From JAWLHA01 sp041690535 (GTDB lineage Bacteria; Pseudomonadota; Gammaproteobacteria; Thiohalomonadales; Thiohalomonadaceae): a stretch of 43,334 nt of DNA. Positions 16,320-26,045 of the stretch are shown piece after piece. Numbering within the stretch: position 1 is the stretch's first letter; each line of letters opens with the position of its first letter. The notes beneath the pieces were generated by a model, which had not been told where the DNA came from, searched no databases, and worked only from the letters and a program-made list of their open reading frames with translations. A program made the position numbers and the translations under genes. The stretch lies in the NCBI GenBank assembly GCA_041690535.1, contig JAWLHA010000036.1, positions 1-43,334 on the forward strand, given 5' to 3'.

Positions 16320-17228
16320 CTATGGCGCAGCGTAGGTGACCTCTCGGAGGAGTTGCATGGGGCCGATCCGGCGCACCTGTTCCAGTTGGTCGCGGTCGCG
16401 CACGAACAGGGAGCCGGCAAAGCCGAGGGCGTTGATGGAGATCCCGTAGGCAGAATCGGCGCGGCGGGGCACCAGCAGCATCCAGCGGCGGGTGAGCAGC
16501 AGGTTGTAGGGGACGGACTGGAAGGGGATCCCGCCCTTCTCCATGGGCGGGGCCCCGATCCTCTCGAGCATGGTCTGGTAGAGCTCCAGGGTGACCCGGG
16601 CCGCCCGGCGGGGCTCGGCCTGCCCGGGGCCCAGGCGAAGGGCACAATGGCGAAAGGAGAGCGAGGGCACCGGCCCCGGTTGTCCCCGGGGGGCCGTCTG
16701 CATTGACGGTTCGATGGGCAACGGCCTCTGCGTCAACGGAACCACCTGCAAATGCTTGTGGCCCTGGCTGGCCCCTGCCACCGTCCCGCCGTTGTAGAAC
16801 CCCAGGCCGTCGTACTCACCCAGGCAGCGCCACAGTGCCTCGAAGTCCGCGAGCGTCAGCAGCTGTTCCTGCGACTCGAACCCCCGGGTCACCAGGAGCA
16901 GGTGGTTGTCAACCACGTTGAATTTATTCAGGACCGCCAGGTGCGTCTCGCTCAGGGCGCCCACCGTGAGTGCCGGGTCAGGCGGGAGAAAGGGGTCCTG
17001 GGACCTATTATGCGCAGCCTGTGTCTCCAGCTGACGCAGACTGGAGTCGGTCGCCTTGCGCTGGAGGCTGGTCGCCACCCGCACGACAAACTGCACCCCC
17101 TCCTGCTTAATGAGGCTCTCTTCGGTATCGATGGGACGCAACGCCCCCGCGGCCAGCGCCGCAGCGTGCCGGCGCAGGAGGGCGGACCACAGGCCGCCCG
17201 GGGGGATGTCGGAGCAGTGTGCATTCAC
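16320..17228 (-). CDS. apa2: ATP adenylyltransferase / Ap4A phosphorylase
   Basis: The 302-residue protein matches the Apa1/Apa2 family, which splits diadenosine tetraphosphate with phosphate into ATP and ADP. The catalytic HIT-like motif is ASQGHKHLQVVP, equivalent to the S-x-x-H-K-H-L-Q of yeast Apa2. DPFLPPDPALTVG, then LNKFNVVDNHLLLVTR and GFYNGGTVAGASQGHKH are family landmarks. The C-terminal part (PYNLLLTRRWMLLVPR) belongs to the second half of the fold. The length is typical. Its start at 17228 lies 152 bp from the divergent tmcA start at 17381, so the short gap must serve both promoters. Loss of Ap4A breakdown raises stress nucleotides in other bacteria. Confidence 0.9.
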   Translation of the reverse strand: MNAHCSDIPPGGLWSALLRRHAAALAAGALRPIDTEESLIKQEGVQFVVRVATSLQRKATDSSLRQLETQAAHNRSQDPFLPPDPALTVGALSETHLAVLNKFNVVDNHLLLVTRGFESQEQLLTLADFEALWRCLGEYDGLGFYNGGTVAGASQGHKHLQVVPLTQRPLPIEPSMQTAPRGQPGPVPSLSFRHCALRLGPGQAEPRRAARVTLELYQTMLERIGAPPMEKGGIPFQSVPYNLLLTRRWMLLVPRRADSAYGISINALGFAGSLFVRDRDQLEQVRRIGPMQLLREVTYAAP

Positions 17229-17380
17229 AAATCACAGTGTAGGGGGGGCAAGTGGCCGGGGTGGAGCGCAGAAAGCGGATTTGAACGGCGTTTCCCTGGA
17301 TGCGAGATACGAAAAGGGGTTTTCGAATCTCGGAACGCGCATCGCGTCCCTCTCTTTCGCGGCCCCGCAGGAGCGAACTC

Positions 17381-19636
17381 ATGCCACACCCAACCCTTTT
17401 CAATCCCTCCCGGTCCCTGGCCACCCTGGCGGCCGGGCTGCGCGCGCAGGCTGAGATAGCGCGCCAGCGGCGAATGTTGCTGCTGAGCGGGGAGGCCTCT
17501 TGGTGCCGGGAGGCAGCGGCGAGCGCGCTCCGGGGGGCGGGGTTCACGCAGGTGCTGTGGGTGGGGGCGCAGCCTCGGGCGGAGCCGGCGGTGAGCGCGG
17601 GACAGGTGGGCCGGTTTCTCGGGCGCGAACTCGAGGCGGTGGTGTTCGACGCCCACAGCGGGTTCGATGTGGATGCGTTCGGGCTCATTAGCGGCACAGT
17701 GCGGGGCGGGGGCCTGTTCATCCTGTTGACCCCGCCCCAAGCTCAGTGGGCGGCCTTCCCCGACCCGGAGCATGCCCGCATTGCCGTCTACCCCTATCGC
17801 CCGGAAGAGGTCTCGGGCCGGTTCCTCGCCCGCTTCGCGGCCCTGCTGGCAGGGGCCGATGGGGTCCTCGCGCTGGCCCAGGGCCATCCTCTGCCGCCCC
17901 TGCCGCCACCCCCGCCGCCCGCTCCTCCGACCGACCCCGTCGGGGACCCCGCCTGTCGCACGGCCGACCAGGCCGCGGCGGTGGCGGCGCTGATCCACGT
18001 CATCACGGGGCAGCGGCGCCGCCCGGTGGTGCTCACCTCCGACCGGGGCCGCGGCAAGTCGGCGGCGCTCGGGATCGCCGCGGCCCGCTTGCTGCAGGGC
18101 GGGTTGCGGCACATCGTCATCACCGCCCCCCGCCTAGAGGCGGTGGGGCCGGTGTTCGATCACGCCGCCCGGCTCCTGCCCGCAGCCCAGGTCACCCGCG
18201 CCCACCTGACCCTCGGCGAGGGGCGGGTGGAATTCGTCCCCCCCGACGAGCTGTTTCTGGCGCCGGTGGCGGCCGACTTGGTGCTGGTGGATGAGGCTGC
18301 GGCCATACCCACCCCCATTCTGGAGCGGCTGCTTGGCCACTACCCGCGCATTGCCTTCGCCACCACCGTCCACGGCTATGAGGGGACGGGGCGGGGGTTT
18401 GCGGTGCGCTTTCACAAAGTGCTGGAGGCGCGCAGCCGCGGCTGGCGGGCGGTGCGCATGGAGGCCCCCATTCGCTGGGCTCCCGGGGACCCGCTGGAGC
18501 GTCTGGTGTTCCGCTCGCTGCTGCTCGATGCCGCCGCCGCCCCCGATGAGGTGGCAGCCACGGCGGAACCGACGGGGTGTGCCTTCGAACGGTTGGAGCG
18601 TGCTGCCCTGGCCCGGGACGAGGCCACCCTCTCGCAATTGTTTGGGTTGCTGGTCCTCGCCCACTACCGCACCCGCCCCCTGGACCTGCGCCACCTGCTG
18701 GATGGCCCCAATCTCACGGTCCATGTGGCCCGGTCCCAGGGGCATGTGGTCGCCACGGCCCTAGTGGCCCGGGAGGGGGGCTTTGACGGGGAGACCGCCC
18801 GCGGCGTCTGGGCCGGACGCATCCGTCCCCACGGCCACCTGCTGCCGGAGTCGCTGGCGGCTCACTTGGGGCTGGAGGAGGCGCCGCGGCTGTGCTCGGC
18901 CCGGGTGATGCGCATCGCCGTGCATCCGGCGGCCCAGGGGCGCGGGATCGGCTCCCGTCTGCTCCAACAGGTGGTGGAGTCTGCCCGCCGGGAGGGGCTG
19001 GACCTCATGGGCAGCAGCTTCGGGGCAACCTCGGAGCTGCTGGAGTTCTGGGCCGGTGCCGAATTCCGACCGGTGCGGGTGAGCGTGAAGCGGGGCGCTA
19101 CCAGTGGGGCGCACTCGGTGATCGTGCTGCGGCCCCTGAGTGCGGCGGGTGCGGCCCTCTTTGCCACCGCCCGGGGCCGCTTCCTCGACCACCTGCCCCA
19201 TCTGCTCGGGGCGACCCTGCGGGAGCTCGACCCCGCCCAGGCCATGCGGCTGCTGCGCCGTGGCCCCGACGAGGCGAGTTTGGGGGGCGCAGCCGCTCAA
19301 GGGTGGACCCTCGACCGTCAGGATTGGGAGGAGGTGGCGGCGTTCGCCTTCGGGCGGCGCATCTACGAGGCGTGCTTGGTGCCGGTCTGGAAGTTGGCCG
19401 GGCGGGCCCTCGCCGAGGCCCGTCCCATGCCCCCGGCTGCGGCCGAGGTGCTGACGGCCAAGGTGATGCAGGGGCGCGGCTGGTCGGAGGTGGCGCAGCT
19501 GATGCACCTATCGGGCCGGGCGGCGGTGGTGGAGGCGCTGCGGGTGGCGCTGCGGCCCTTGAGCCTGAGCTACGGCGGGGGTGTGGTGCAGGAAGCGCTC
19601 GAACGCCTCCAAGTGCCTCCGGCCGAACGGGGTTAG
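17381..19636 (+). CDS. tmcA: tRNA(Met) cytidine acetyltransferase TmcA
   Basis: TmcA acetylates the wobble cytidine (ac4C34) of elongator tRNA-Met using acetyl-CoA and ATP. The 751-residue protein has the family layout. An N-terminal DUF1726-like domain is followed by a RecD-type helicase/ATPase with Walker A SDRGRGKSAALG (Lys at about 226) and Walker B LVLVDEAAAIP. Then comes a GNAT domain with MRIAVHPAAQGRGIGSRLL and a C-terminal tRNA-binding part. GCAGGAGCG ends 5 bases before the ATG at 17381, and the protein becomes family-like there, so longer forms of the open frame are rejected. The linker PPLPPPPPPAPPTDP (about residue 170-185) is unusually proline-rich. It is convergent with the radical SAM gene, with an 89-bp gap. 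Confidence 0.93.
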   Translation: MPHPTLFNPSRSLATLAAGLRAQAEIARQRRMLLLSGEASWCREAAASALRGAGFTQVLWVGAQPRAEPAVSAGQVGRFLGRELEAVVFDAHSGFDVDAFGLISGTVRGGGLFILLTPPQAQWAAFPDPEHARIAVYPYRPEEVSGRFLARFAALLAGADGVLALAQGHPLPPLPPPPPPAPPTDPVGDPACRTADQAAAVAALIHVITGQRRRPVVLTSDRGRGKSAALGIAAARLLQGGLRHIVITAPRLEAVGPVFDHAARLLPAAQVTRAHLTLGEGRVEFVPPDELFLAPVAADLVLVDEAAAIPTPILERLLGHYPRIAFATTVHGYEGTGRGFAVRFHKVLEARSRGWRAVRMEAPIRWAPGDPLERLVFRSLLLDAAAAPDEVAATAEPTGCAFERLERAALARDEATLSQLFGLLVLAHYRTRPLDLRHLLDGPNLTVHVARSQGHVVATALVAREGGFDGETARGVWAGRIRPHGHLLPESLAAHLGLEEAPRLCSARVMRIAVHPAAQGRGIGSRLLQQVVESARREGLDLMGSSFGATSELLEFWAGAEFRPVRVSVKRGATSGAHSVIVLRPLSAAGAALFATARGRFLDHLPHLLGATLRELDPAQAMRLLRRGPDEASLGGAAAQGWTLDRQDWEEVAAFAFGRRIYEACLVPVWKLAGRALAEARPMPPAAAEVLTAKVMQGRGWSEVAQLMHLSGRAAVVEALRVALRPLSLSYGGGVVQEALERLQVPPAERG

Positions 19637-19725
19637 CCGGGGGCACTCCGGGGCGTCGGTCCCGGGACCCGTCGGCCTCCCGTGTCGGGCTGCGGCGGGG
19701 GCTCCCGCCCCGATAGGTTCCCTGC

Positions 19726-21408
19726 TCAACCGTGCACAGCGATGATCTCCAGCGGGCGGTGTTTGCGATGCTTCTGCGGCCAAAGGGCGTACCCTCCGGG
19801 CGCAAGGGGGTCCAGGCGCCGCCTGTTGACCACCTCCGCCGCGTTCGCATCCAGGATGAGGAGCGGCAGACGTTTGGGTTTTCCCTCCAGTCCCACCGTG
19901 GCCCAGGTGAGTCGCTCCGCCAGCAGCGGGGGCGTCTGGTGGCCGGGCAGGGTGAAGCTGCAGTAGTCCCACCGCAGCAGTTGCATCAAGGTGGCGTCGT
20001 CCCGGTAGGGCTCCAGGAGCGCGGCGAACTGCGCGAAGGCGGCCTCGGGCGACTGCCGCTCCATCGCCAGCGGCTCGGCCCCCTCCGCCAGCAGGCGGTC
20101 GAAGCAGGCGCTGATGCTCCCGCCGAAGTGCTGCGGCACCAGGCGCATGAGCGTGTTCACCAGCAGCCCGCTGTTCCACAGGCGCTCCAGCAGTTCGGCA
20201 TAGAGTTTGAATCGAACCAGCTCCTGAAAACCGAGCCGCTGATGGCCGAGGATCTCATAAGGCGGCTCCTCATCCCAGATGTAGCCGAAGCGTACCGCCT
20301 GTGCCCGCAGAGGGGTGCCGGGCAGCAGCTTGAGCGTGCCCAACTGGAGGTGATCGGCAAACAGCAGGAAGGTGCGGTCCAGTGATTGTCTGCACTGAGC
20401 TGCGGTCTCCTCGGGCAGCCCGATGATGAGATCCAGGTGCACCGGATGCCGCTTCAGGGCCACGAGGCGGCGGATGTTCTCCAACCCCTTCTCCACATCC
20501 ATGTGCCGCTCGATGAGTGTCAGCACTGGCCCATCGAGGGTCTGCAGGCCGATCTCGAACTGGAATTTGCCCGCGGGCGCCCGGGCGAACAGGGCCAGGG
20601 CCTCGGCGGAGATGCGATCGGGGTTGAGCTCCAGGTGGAAGCGCAGCGACTCGGGGGTCTCGATGAACCGCTCCAGCAGCTCCACCGTGCGTCGGGCCCC
20701 CAGGTGAAAGCTGCGGTCGAGCAGCTTGACCGTCTTCCCCTCCAGGGTGCGCAGCAACGCCAGCTCCTCGTCGATGCGCGTCAGGGGGAGGGTGCGCAGC
20801 CGATCGCCGGCACTGGTGCAGAAGGTGCAGCGGTAGGGACAGCCCCGAGAGGTCTCCCAGTAGACCAGCGGCTTGGAGGTGTCGATGAGCCCCGCCCCCA
20901 GGGGCGAGGGCAGCTCCTCGGGGGGGAGCGGGACCGGCGGATTGCGGTGGATTGCCCCGCGCTCGTCCCGCCACACCAGCCCGGCGATCGCCCTGGGGCC
21001 ACCCTCCCCATAGAGCTGCCAGCGCACGAGATCACGGAACGCTCGTTCTCCCTCCCCATCCACCACGAAATCCACGCCCCGGCCCAGCAGCGCCTCGCCC
21101 TGGGGTCCGGCCTCCGGTCCGCCGAACACCACCATCGTATCGGGCAGCAGCTTCCTGAGAATGGCGGCGAGCCGCAGGCTGGCCTCGATGTTCCACAGGT
21201 AGGTGGAGAAGCCGATGATGGCCGGCTGCAGTCCCACCAGCTCGGCCGCAAGCCACGATATGCCGCCTTTGACGCCCGGTTCGAACAGCCGCAAGCCGGG
21301 GTAAAAGGGCTCGTCGCGGCAATAGGCGGCAATGGAGCGCAACGCCAGGGAGGAGTGGCTGTGGCCAGCGTGGAAGGTGACGAGGGCCAGTGTGGGGGAG
21401 GTGTGCAT
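19726..21408 (-). CDS. B12-binding radical SAM protein
   Basis: The 560-residue protein has an N-terminal cobalamin-binding-like Rossmann domain (residues about 5-150, with VGLQPAIIGFSTYLWN and MVVFGGPEAG). A radical SAM barrel follows, with the cluster-binding RGCPYRCTFC (Cys at about 190, 194 and 197). A C-terminal region of about 170 residues resembles the DUF4080 extension seen in such proteins. Relatives perform methylations, tailoring or ring rearrangements, and none of these can be picked from sequence. The Met at 21408 is chosen because TLALVTFHAGHSHSSLALR is the typical start of the family; the open frame extends further upstream without homology. The gene is convergent with tmcA. 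Confidence 0.88.
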   Translation of the reverse strand: MHTSPTLALVTFHAGHSHSSLALRSIAAYCRDEPFYPGLRLFEPGVKGGISWLAAELVGLQPAIIGFSTYLWNIEASLRLAAILRKLLPDTMVVFGGPEAGPQGEALLGRGVDFVVDGEGERAFRDLVRWQLYGEGGPRAIAGLVWRDERGAIHRNPPVPLPPEELPSPLGAGLIDTSKPLVYWETSRGCPYRCTFCTSAGDRLRTLPLTRIDEELALLRTLEGKTVKLLDRSFHLGARRTVELLERFIETPESLRFHLELNPDRISAEALALFARAPAGKFQFEIGLQTLDGPVLTLIERHMDVEKGLENIRRLVALKRHPVHLDLIIGLPEETAAQCRQSLDRTFLLFADHLQLGTLKLLPGTPLRAQAVRFGYIWDEEPPYEILGHQRLGFQELVRFKLYAELLERLWNSGLLVNTLMRLVPQHFGGSISACFDRLLAEGAEPLAMERQSPEAAFAQFAALLEPYRDDATLMQLLRWDYCSFTLPGHQTPPLLAERLTWATVGLEGKPKRLPLLILDANAAEVVNRRRLDPLAPGGYALWPQKHRKHRPLEIIAVHG

Positions 21409-21531
21409 CGCGCCATTGTACCGCCGAATCGGCGGAGGCGTCGGGCCGTGGCCCGGAGGCACGCCTGTGCAGCCCGCGGCGGCAAGAAATGGTGACTAAA
21501 CTCTGAGCAGAGTGCACGAATGGAGGCTGGT

Positions 21532-21987
21532 ATGTGTTGGGGCAGACTGGGGCAAACCGCGGGGGTCGCGCTGCTCACCCTGGGGCTGGCAAGCGGATGC
21601 GCCTTGGGGGGACAGAGGGAGCCGCTGAAGACCACCGAGATGGGGGCGTTCGCCCCGCCCGAGCGATTCGAGCCGGTCAGCCGCATCACCCCGCTACCGG
21701 AGTTCATACCAGGCCTCGGGGTGTTGTACGTCGACCCGGCCACCCTCCCGGAGGGGCCGTTTCTCGGCTATGACCGCCAGGGCAAGCTGGTCAGCGTCAT
21801 CTACATGATCCCCGCCGCGGAACTCGAGGCGAAGAGGCGTTTCACGGCGCTTGGCGTCACCCTCCCGCCGGTCACGGTGGACCACACCGAGATCAGCTAC
21901 AACCCCGGGCATCCCGGCGTGGCGCAGGACCACTACCACATCGTCCAGTGGCTGGTCTCTCCCGAAGAGCAGGCGAACCTGCGCTAG
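21532..21987 (+). CDS. Putative lipoprotein, unknown function
   Basis: A GGAGG at 21522-21526 lies 5 bases before the ATG at 21532, which I prefer over the upstream ATG at 21520. The product (151 aa) begins with a signal peptide ending in LASGC, a plausible lipobox with Cys at about 23, so it is likely anchored in an envelope membrane. The mature part ends with VDHTEISYNPGHPG and DHYHIVQWLV. This spacing of DH and HxH residues recalls small metal-binding periplasmic proteins of the TTHB210/DUF5602 kind. That is a pattern resemblance only. A hairpin-forming inverted repeat (21996-22078) directly follows the stop. Confidence 0.65.
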   Translation: MCWGRLGQTAGVALLTLGLASGCALGGQREPLKTTEMGAFAPPERFEPVSRITPLPEFIPGLGVLYVDPATLPEGPFLGYDRQGKLVSVIYMIPAAELEAKRRFTALGVTLPPVTVDHTEISYNPGHPGVAQDHYHIVQWLVSPEEQANLR

Positions 21988-22378
21988 CTAGCCAAATAAC
22001 GCGAGGATTCGTGGCCATCGCCGCCGCGGTGCGCTCGCCGCCCACGCGGCGATGTACCCGTGCCGTTGTGCGCGTTATCAGCCCCCACCTCGCGATCGAC
22101 CCACTGGGCAGGCAGGCCCCCTCCACCAGCGCGTAGGAAATCACCGACAGACAGTTCGATTGCACTCTGTCAGGATGCACCGCCCCCGGTGGTTCGCTGT
22201 GGCTCGACACGCAACGACTGAAATCCGCGCCAGGAACCAAACGCACCGTGCCCGGGGGCTCCCGGGCCGCACCGCGGATCCGAGTCGCCCATCGCCCCGG
22301 GGGCGGGGGACCGCTCCTGCCTTTTGCGGTTCGGAGCCGCCATCTCAGGCGCGAAACAGACATTTTGGAGGTTACTGC
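21988..22378. other. Intergenic region before the ankyrin gene
   Basis: These 391 bases carry the nested inverted repeat at 21996-22078. An upstream frame runs open into the ankyrin gene, but it is not protein-like and I treat it as non-coding. A perfect ribosome site GGAGG lies at 22367-22371. No promoter is convincing by eye. Confidence 0.5.
21996..22078. repeat. Nested inverted repeat after the lipoprotein gene
   Basis: The outer arms ATAACGCG (21996-22003) and CGCGTTAT (22071-22078) are perfect complements. The inner arms ATCGCCGC (22017-22024) and GCGGCGAT (22046-22053) are also perfect. The element begins 9 bp after the stop codon. It could be a small mobile repeat or a stem that stops transcription, but no T-run follows. 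Confidence 0.6.
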
Positions 22379-25300
22379 GTGCGCTGGCTTCTCCTGTCCT
22401 TAGTGGCCGCCCTTGGTTTGTGCGCCATGCCGCTGCCCGGCAGCGCGACCACGCTCCCGGTGCGTGTGACCACCTCGCTGCATAACAAGCATTGGTTTCC
22501 CCTCTCTGAGAAAGAGATGCGCGAAGCGGCCATCGACACCGCACTCGAGGGGATCAGCGGCAGCGGGCTGTTGTCGTTTGTCGGTACCGAACAGGCCGAT
22601 CGGCTCGACTTGAAGGTCACGCTGGTAGAGCCCGCACAGGTGGCCAAGCTGACCATCCAGCTCGACAGTGCCGGTAACCCCAGCGCGGTGGCAACCGCGT
22701 CCACCTCCCTGGAGGGGCTCGATTACGGCGGGATCTACTACGCCTTCGAGCACATTGGCCGTGAGGCCGCCGCGCGCATGAACGCCAAGCTCGCGGCGCT
22801 GGCCAAGACCCTCAGTGAGAAAGAGCGGCAGGCGCACGAAATGAAGCAGGCCGCGGCGCGAAAGGCACCGCCCCCGGCCGCCGATCCCGCGCCCCGATTG
22901 CCTGCGAAAGAGCCGCCGTCGCGGGCCAAGCCCCTCTCCTCGCCGTCGGCCAAGGGGTGTGCGGATGAGTCACTGGCCAAGCTCTCTTCGAAGGATCTGT
23001 CGGCGTTGCCGGTGAAGAGCATCTACCAAGTTGGACAAAGGCTGAAAGAGGCGCGCTGTTACTTCGACGCGATGGTGGCGTTCCAACTGGTCGCCAACCG
23101 ACAGGAGGGCGATGCCGGCCACTTCCCCAAGCTCGCCGAGCAGGAGATCGCCTACGGCTTGCCCATGTTCGAGGCGCGGCAGCTCTCCCTCGATGTGAGT
23201 AGGCTGATCAGGGACAAGTCGAACACCTCCAACGATCTGACCGCCCATCTGAACCGCATCGAACAGCTGTACCGACAGGTCCTGGTCGAAAACGAAGGCG
23301 ATCTGGAACACACCACCACCGCCCAGCGCGAGCTGGATCAACACCACCACATGCGCAGGGCACTGAAGGAGTCGTTTTTCGCCAGCGCACTCTCCGATGC
23401 GGTCAATGCCAGTCACGTCCTTTCGATGGAGCTCGGCGAGCGCTACGAGTTGCCGCGCAACGGAGAGCAGATCGCCTCCAGGTTCGAAAAGGTCCTCGCC
23501 CCCTTCGAGATCCTCGATTACCGCGCCAACCACCAGCAGAAAGAGGCCTATCTCTACCTCAGGCACCGGCGCTGGGGCTTCGTGCTGGAGCTCCAGATCG
23601 ACCGCGATTTTCGGGTGCACGTGACGCCCGACGAGGTCAGCTGGCCCCCGAAAGCCTCGCGCGGGGAGCGCGGGTCGGGGCACCCCGGAACGCCGACGAC
23701 GACGGGAAAGATCGACGAGGCCTGCCTGCTCCTGGTGAAGGCGCTCAAGGCCGGCTCGGAGCCTGTGAAAGTGCTTGGGGAGGCTGCAAAAAGCCGCTCA
23801 CCCCAGTGCGTTCGTGCCCTTGCCGCGGAGATGGACCAGCCGGGGGTGGTGGCCGCAGAGGTGCTGTCGGGCGTAGGCAAATGGACGGGGGCGGAGTCGT
23901 ATGCACCGGTGATCAAGGCGCTGCTCGCCACCGGCATCGACTTCAGCGATCGCAAGTCGCCGGTCCACTCCATGCTGTTCGGCCTGGTCGAACGGCAGGA
24001 GCCGGAAATGCTCGAGCACGCACTGGCGCTGGGCGCGTGGGCGGATGTGGAGAATTTCGAAAAGGCGACGCCGCTCATTCTGGCGGCCCGCTTGGGGGAG
24101 CAGAAAGCCATTGAGCTCCTGCTCAAGCATGGTGCCGATGTCAACCACACCAACAAGCGGCGCAAGGGGCCGCTGTGGTTCGCTGTGGTGGAGGAGCTGC
24201 CCTCCACCGCGGAGCTGTTGCTGGCCCACGGCGCCGATCCCGACGCCAGGGACGACTACATGCTGACGCCCTATCTTCTCGCGTGCAAAAAGCAGAAACA
24301 GCCCATGCTGAAGCTGTTGGCAAATGCCAGCAAAGAGGCGAAGACACTGCAGCCCTTCTGCAACTATGAGTCGATCGCCGCGGGCGAGGCGCTCTACCAC
24401 CCCTCGAACTGGAGCCTCAAGGATGTGAAGCGGATCCTGGCAAGGAAACCGCTGCTCGATCTGCGGCCCGCCGGTGGGAAGACGGCCCTGCACGCGGCGA
24501 TCTCCAGGGGAGACAAGGAGGTGGCCGGGCTGCTACTGGCTGCGGGCGCCGATGCCACCACGGTCACCTGGGACGGGGAGACGCCGCTCCACTCGGCGGT
24601 GCGGCAGGGTGATGTGCCGCTGGTCGGAAGGCTGTTGGCGCGAGGGGCGAGCATCGAGGTGCAGACCCAGTTCGGGGAGACGCCGTTCAGCGCGGCCAAG
24701 GGGACGGAAATGCTGAGTCTCCTGGTGGATAAAGGTGGAAAGCCTTCCGAGCACAGCCTGACCAGGGCACTGTTCAACGCAATCAAATGGGACGGCCATG
24801 ACCACTTGGCGTGGCTATTGGAGTATGGGGCGCCGCTCGGCGCCTGCGGCAGCGACGAGTATGGCGTCCTGGGGTGGGCGTTGCGATGGAAAAACCGCCC
24901 GGCCTATGACTTGCTGCTGAAGCGCGGCGCGGACATTCATGAGCCTTGCCCCGGAACCGGCAACCTGCTCGTCCGCGCTCTCCAGTGGCGGGGGACCGGC
25001 GGGGTCGTTGCGCCGAAAGGGAGCAAGGAGGAGCGCATTGGCCTTGCCATGGATTTGATCGCCCGCGGGGCCGATCTCAATCGCACGGCCGGCGCCCCCA
25101 CCCGGACACCGATGAGCAAGGCGGTCTCGAACCGGGATGGTCCGATCATCGATCTGCTGCTGGAGCGGGGGGTGGACCTCAACGTGCCGCTCAGCGATGG
25201 TTACTCCCCGCTGCTCGGGGCGATGGTGCTTCGGGACGGCGCCTTGATGAGACGGCTGCTGGAGCACGGGGCCGATCCGAACCTGGACAGCAAGCAGAGA

Positions 25301-26041
25301 GACACCCCGCTGACTTTGGCGATCAAAAATGGCATGGCCAGCGAGGCCGCCCTGCTGTTGAAACACGGGGCGAAGGCGAATGTCAGTGATTCAGAAGGAA
25401 AGACCGCCTTGGGATTGGCGTTCACGAACCCCTCCCTCTCCCTGCGCCTGCTCCAACATGGTGCCAGCCCCCACACTGGGAAGGGGGCGCTCCCGCTCAG
25501 TGTTGCCCTTCGCAATTACGACCGTGGCGAAGAGTGGAGAGAGCTGTTTCGCGCTCTGTTGGAGCGGGGCGCACTGCCGGTGCGCCGCGAGGGGGTGTAT
25601 CCCCTCCATGATGCGGTTTCGCGGGGGCAGTGCACCGCCGCGGAGCTGCTGATCAGGTTTGGGGCCGACCCCGCCCAAATTGACGAAAAGGGTCGATCCG
25701 CCATCGAACTGGCAAAACAGTCCGGCTGTAGTGCAGCGCTTGTGGCGCGCGGTGAACCAAGGCTTCCACCTGTGAGCCGACCGAGTTTCGACTGCGGCAA
25801 AGCGGCCAATTACGTGGAAAAGGAAATCTGCTCATCAGAAAAGCTGGCGGTACTGGACGTGGCGCTGGCAGAGGCTTACCAGCAGAGACTGAACGAAACA
25901 GCGGCCGCCGACCGATCGGACTTCAAGTCCGATCAGATTGCGTTCATAAGGACACGAAATGCGCAATGCCGTAGCGCCACCTGCATCGAGGAGCTGACCC
26001 GGGAGCGCTTGGCGAGGCTGCGCGGGCCGGCAGGGCCGTGA
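22379..26041 (+). CDS. Secreted ankyrin-repeat protein with C-terminal LprI-like domain
   Basis: The GTG at 22379 is chosen because GGAGG lies 7 bases before it and the protein then opens with a clean signal peptide (MRWLLLSLVAALGLCAMPLPGSA). The 1220-residue product is therefore exported. Residues about 25-430 are a unique region with a Lys/Ala/Pro-rich linker. About 545-1110 is a long ankyrin solenoid with many GADxx and TPLxxAxxxG signatures (for example TPLILAARLGEQKAIELLLK). Residues about 1136-1215 form a four-cysteine LprI/DUF1311-like module (FDC, EICSS, AQC, ATC). Ankyrin arrays bind proteins, and LprI-type domains include lysozyme inhibitors. The joint role is unknown; a periplasmic scaffold or inhibitor is one reading. 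A weak hairpin followed by ATTTT (26046-26066) sits after the stop. Confidence 0.88.
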   Translation: MRWLLLSLVAALGLCAMPLPGSATTLPVRVTTSLHNKHWFPLSEKEMREAAIDTALEGISGSGLLSFVGTEQADRLDLKVTLVEPAQVAKLTIQLDSAGNPSAVATASTSLEGLDYGGIYYAFEHIGREAAARMNAKLAALAKTLSEKERQAHEMKQAAARKAPPPAADPAPRLPAKEPPSRAKPLSSPSAKGCADESLAKLSSKDLSALPVKSIYQVGQRLKEARCYFDAMVAFQLVANRQEGDAGHFPKLAEQEIAYGLPMFEARQLSLDVSRLIRDKSNTSNDLTAHLNRIEQLYRQVLVENEGDLEHTTTAQRELDQHHHMRRALKESFFASALSDAVNASHVLSMELGERYELPRNGEQIASRFEKVLAPFEILDYRANHQQKEAYLYLRHRRWGFVLELQIDRDFRVHVTPDEVSWPPKASRGERGSGHPGTPTTTGKIDEACLLLVKALKAGSEPVKVLGEAAKSRSPQCVRALAAEMDQPGVVAAEVLSGVGKWTGAESYAPVIKALLATGIDFSDRKSPVHSMLFGLVERQEPEMLEHALALGAWADVENFEKATPLILAARLGEQKAIELLLKHGADVNHTNKRRKGPLWFAVVEELPSTAELLLAHGADPDARDDYMLTPYLLACKKQKQPMLKLLANASKEAKTLQPFCNYESIAAGEALYHPSNWSLKDVKRILARKPLLDLRPAGGKTALHAAISRGDKEVAGLLLAAGADATTVTWDGETPLHSAVRQGDVPLVGRLLARGASIEVQTQFGETPFSAAKGTEMLSLLVDKGGKPSEHSLTRALFNAIKWDGHDHLAWLLEYGAPLGACGSDEYGVLGWALRWKNRPAYDLLLKRGADIHEPCPGTGNLLVRALQWRGTGGVVAPKGSKEERIGLAMDLIARGADLNRTAGAPTRTPMSKAVSNRDGPIIDLLLERGVDLNVPLSDGYSPLLGAMVLRDGALMRRLLEHGADPNLDSKQRDTPLTLAIKNGMASEAALLLKHGAKANVSDSEGKTALGLAFTNPSLSLRLLQHGASPHTGKGALPLSVALRNYDRGEEWRELFRALLERGALPVRREGVYPLHDAVSRGQCTAAELLIRFGADPAQIDEKGRSAIELAKQSGCSAALVARGEPRLPPVSRPSFDCGKAANYVEKEICSSEKLAVLDVALAEAYQQRLNETAAADRSDFKSDQIAFIRTRNAQCRSATCIEELTRERLARLRGPAGP

Positions 26042-26045
26042 TTCA

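Noticed and set aside
22052..22378. N-terminal extension of the ankyrin protein
   Set aside because: The frame is open, but a strong ribosome site and signal peptide fix the start at 22379, and the upstream translation is Arg/Pro-rich noise.
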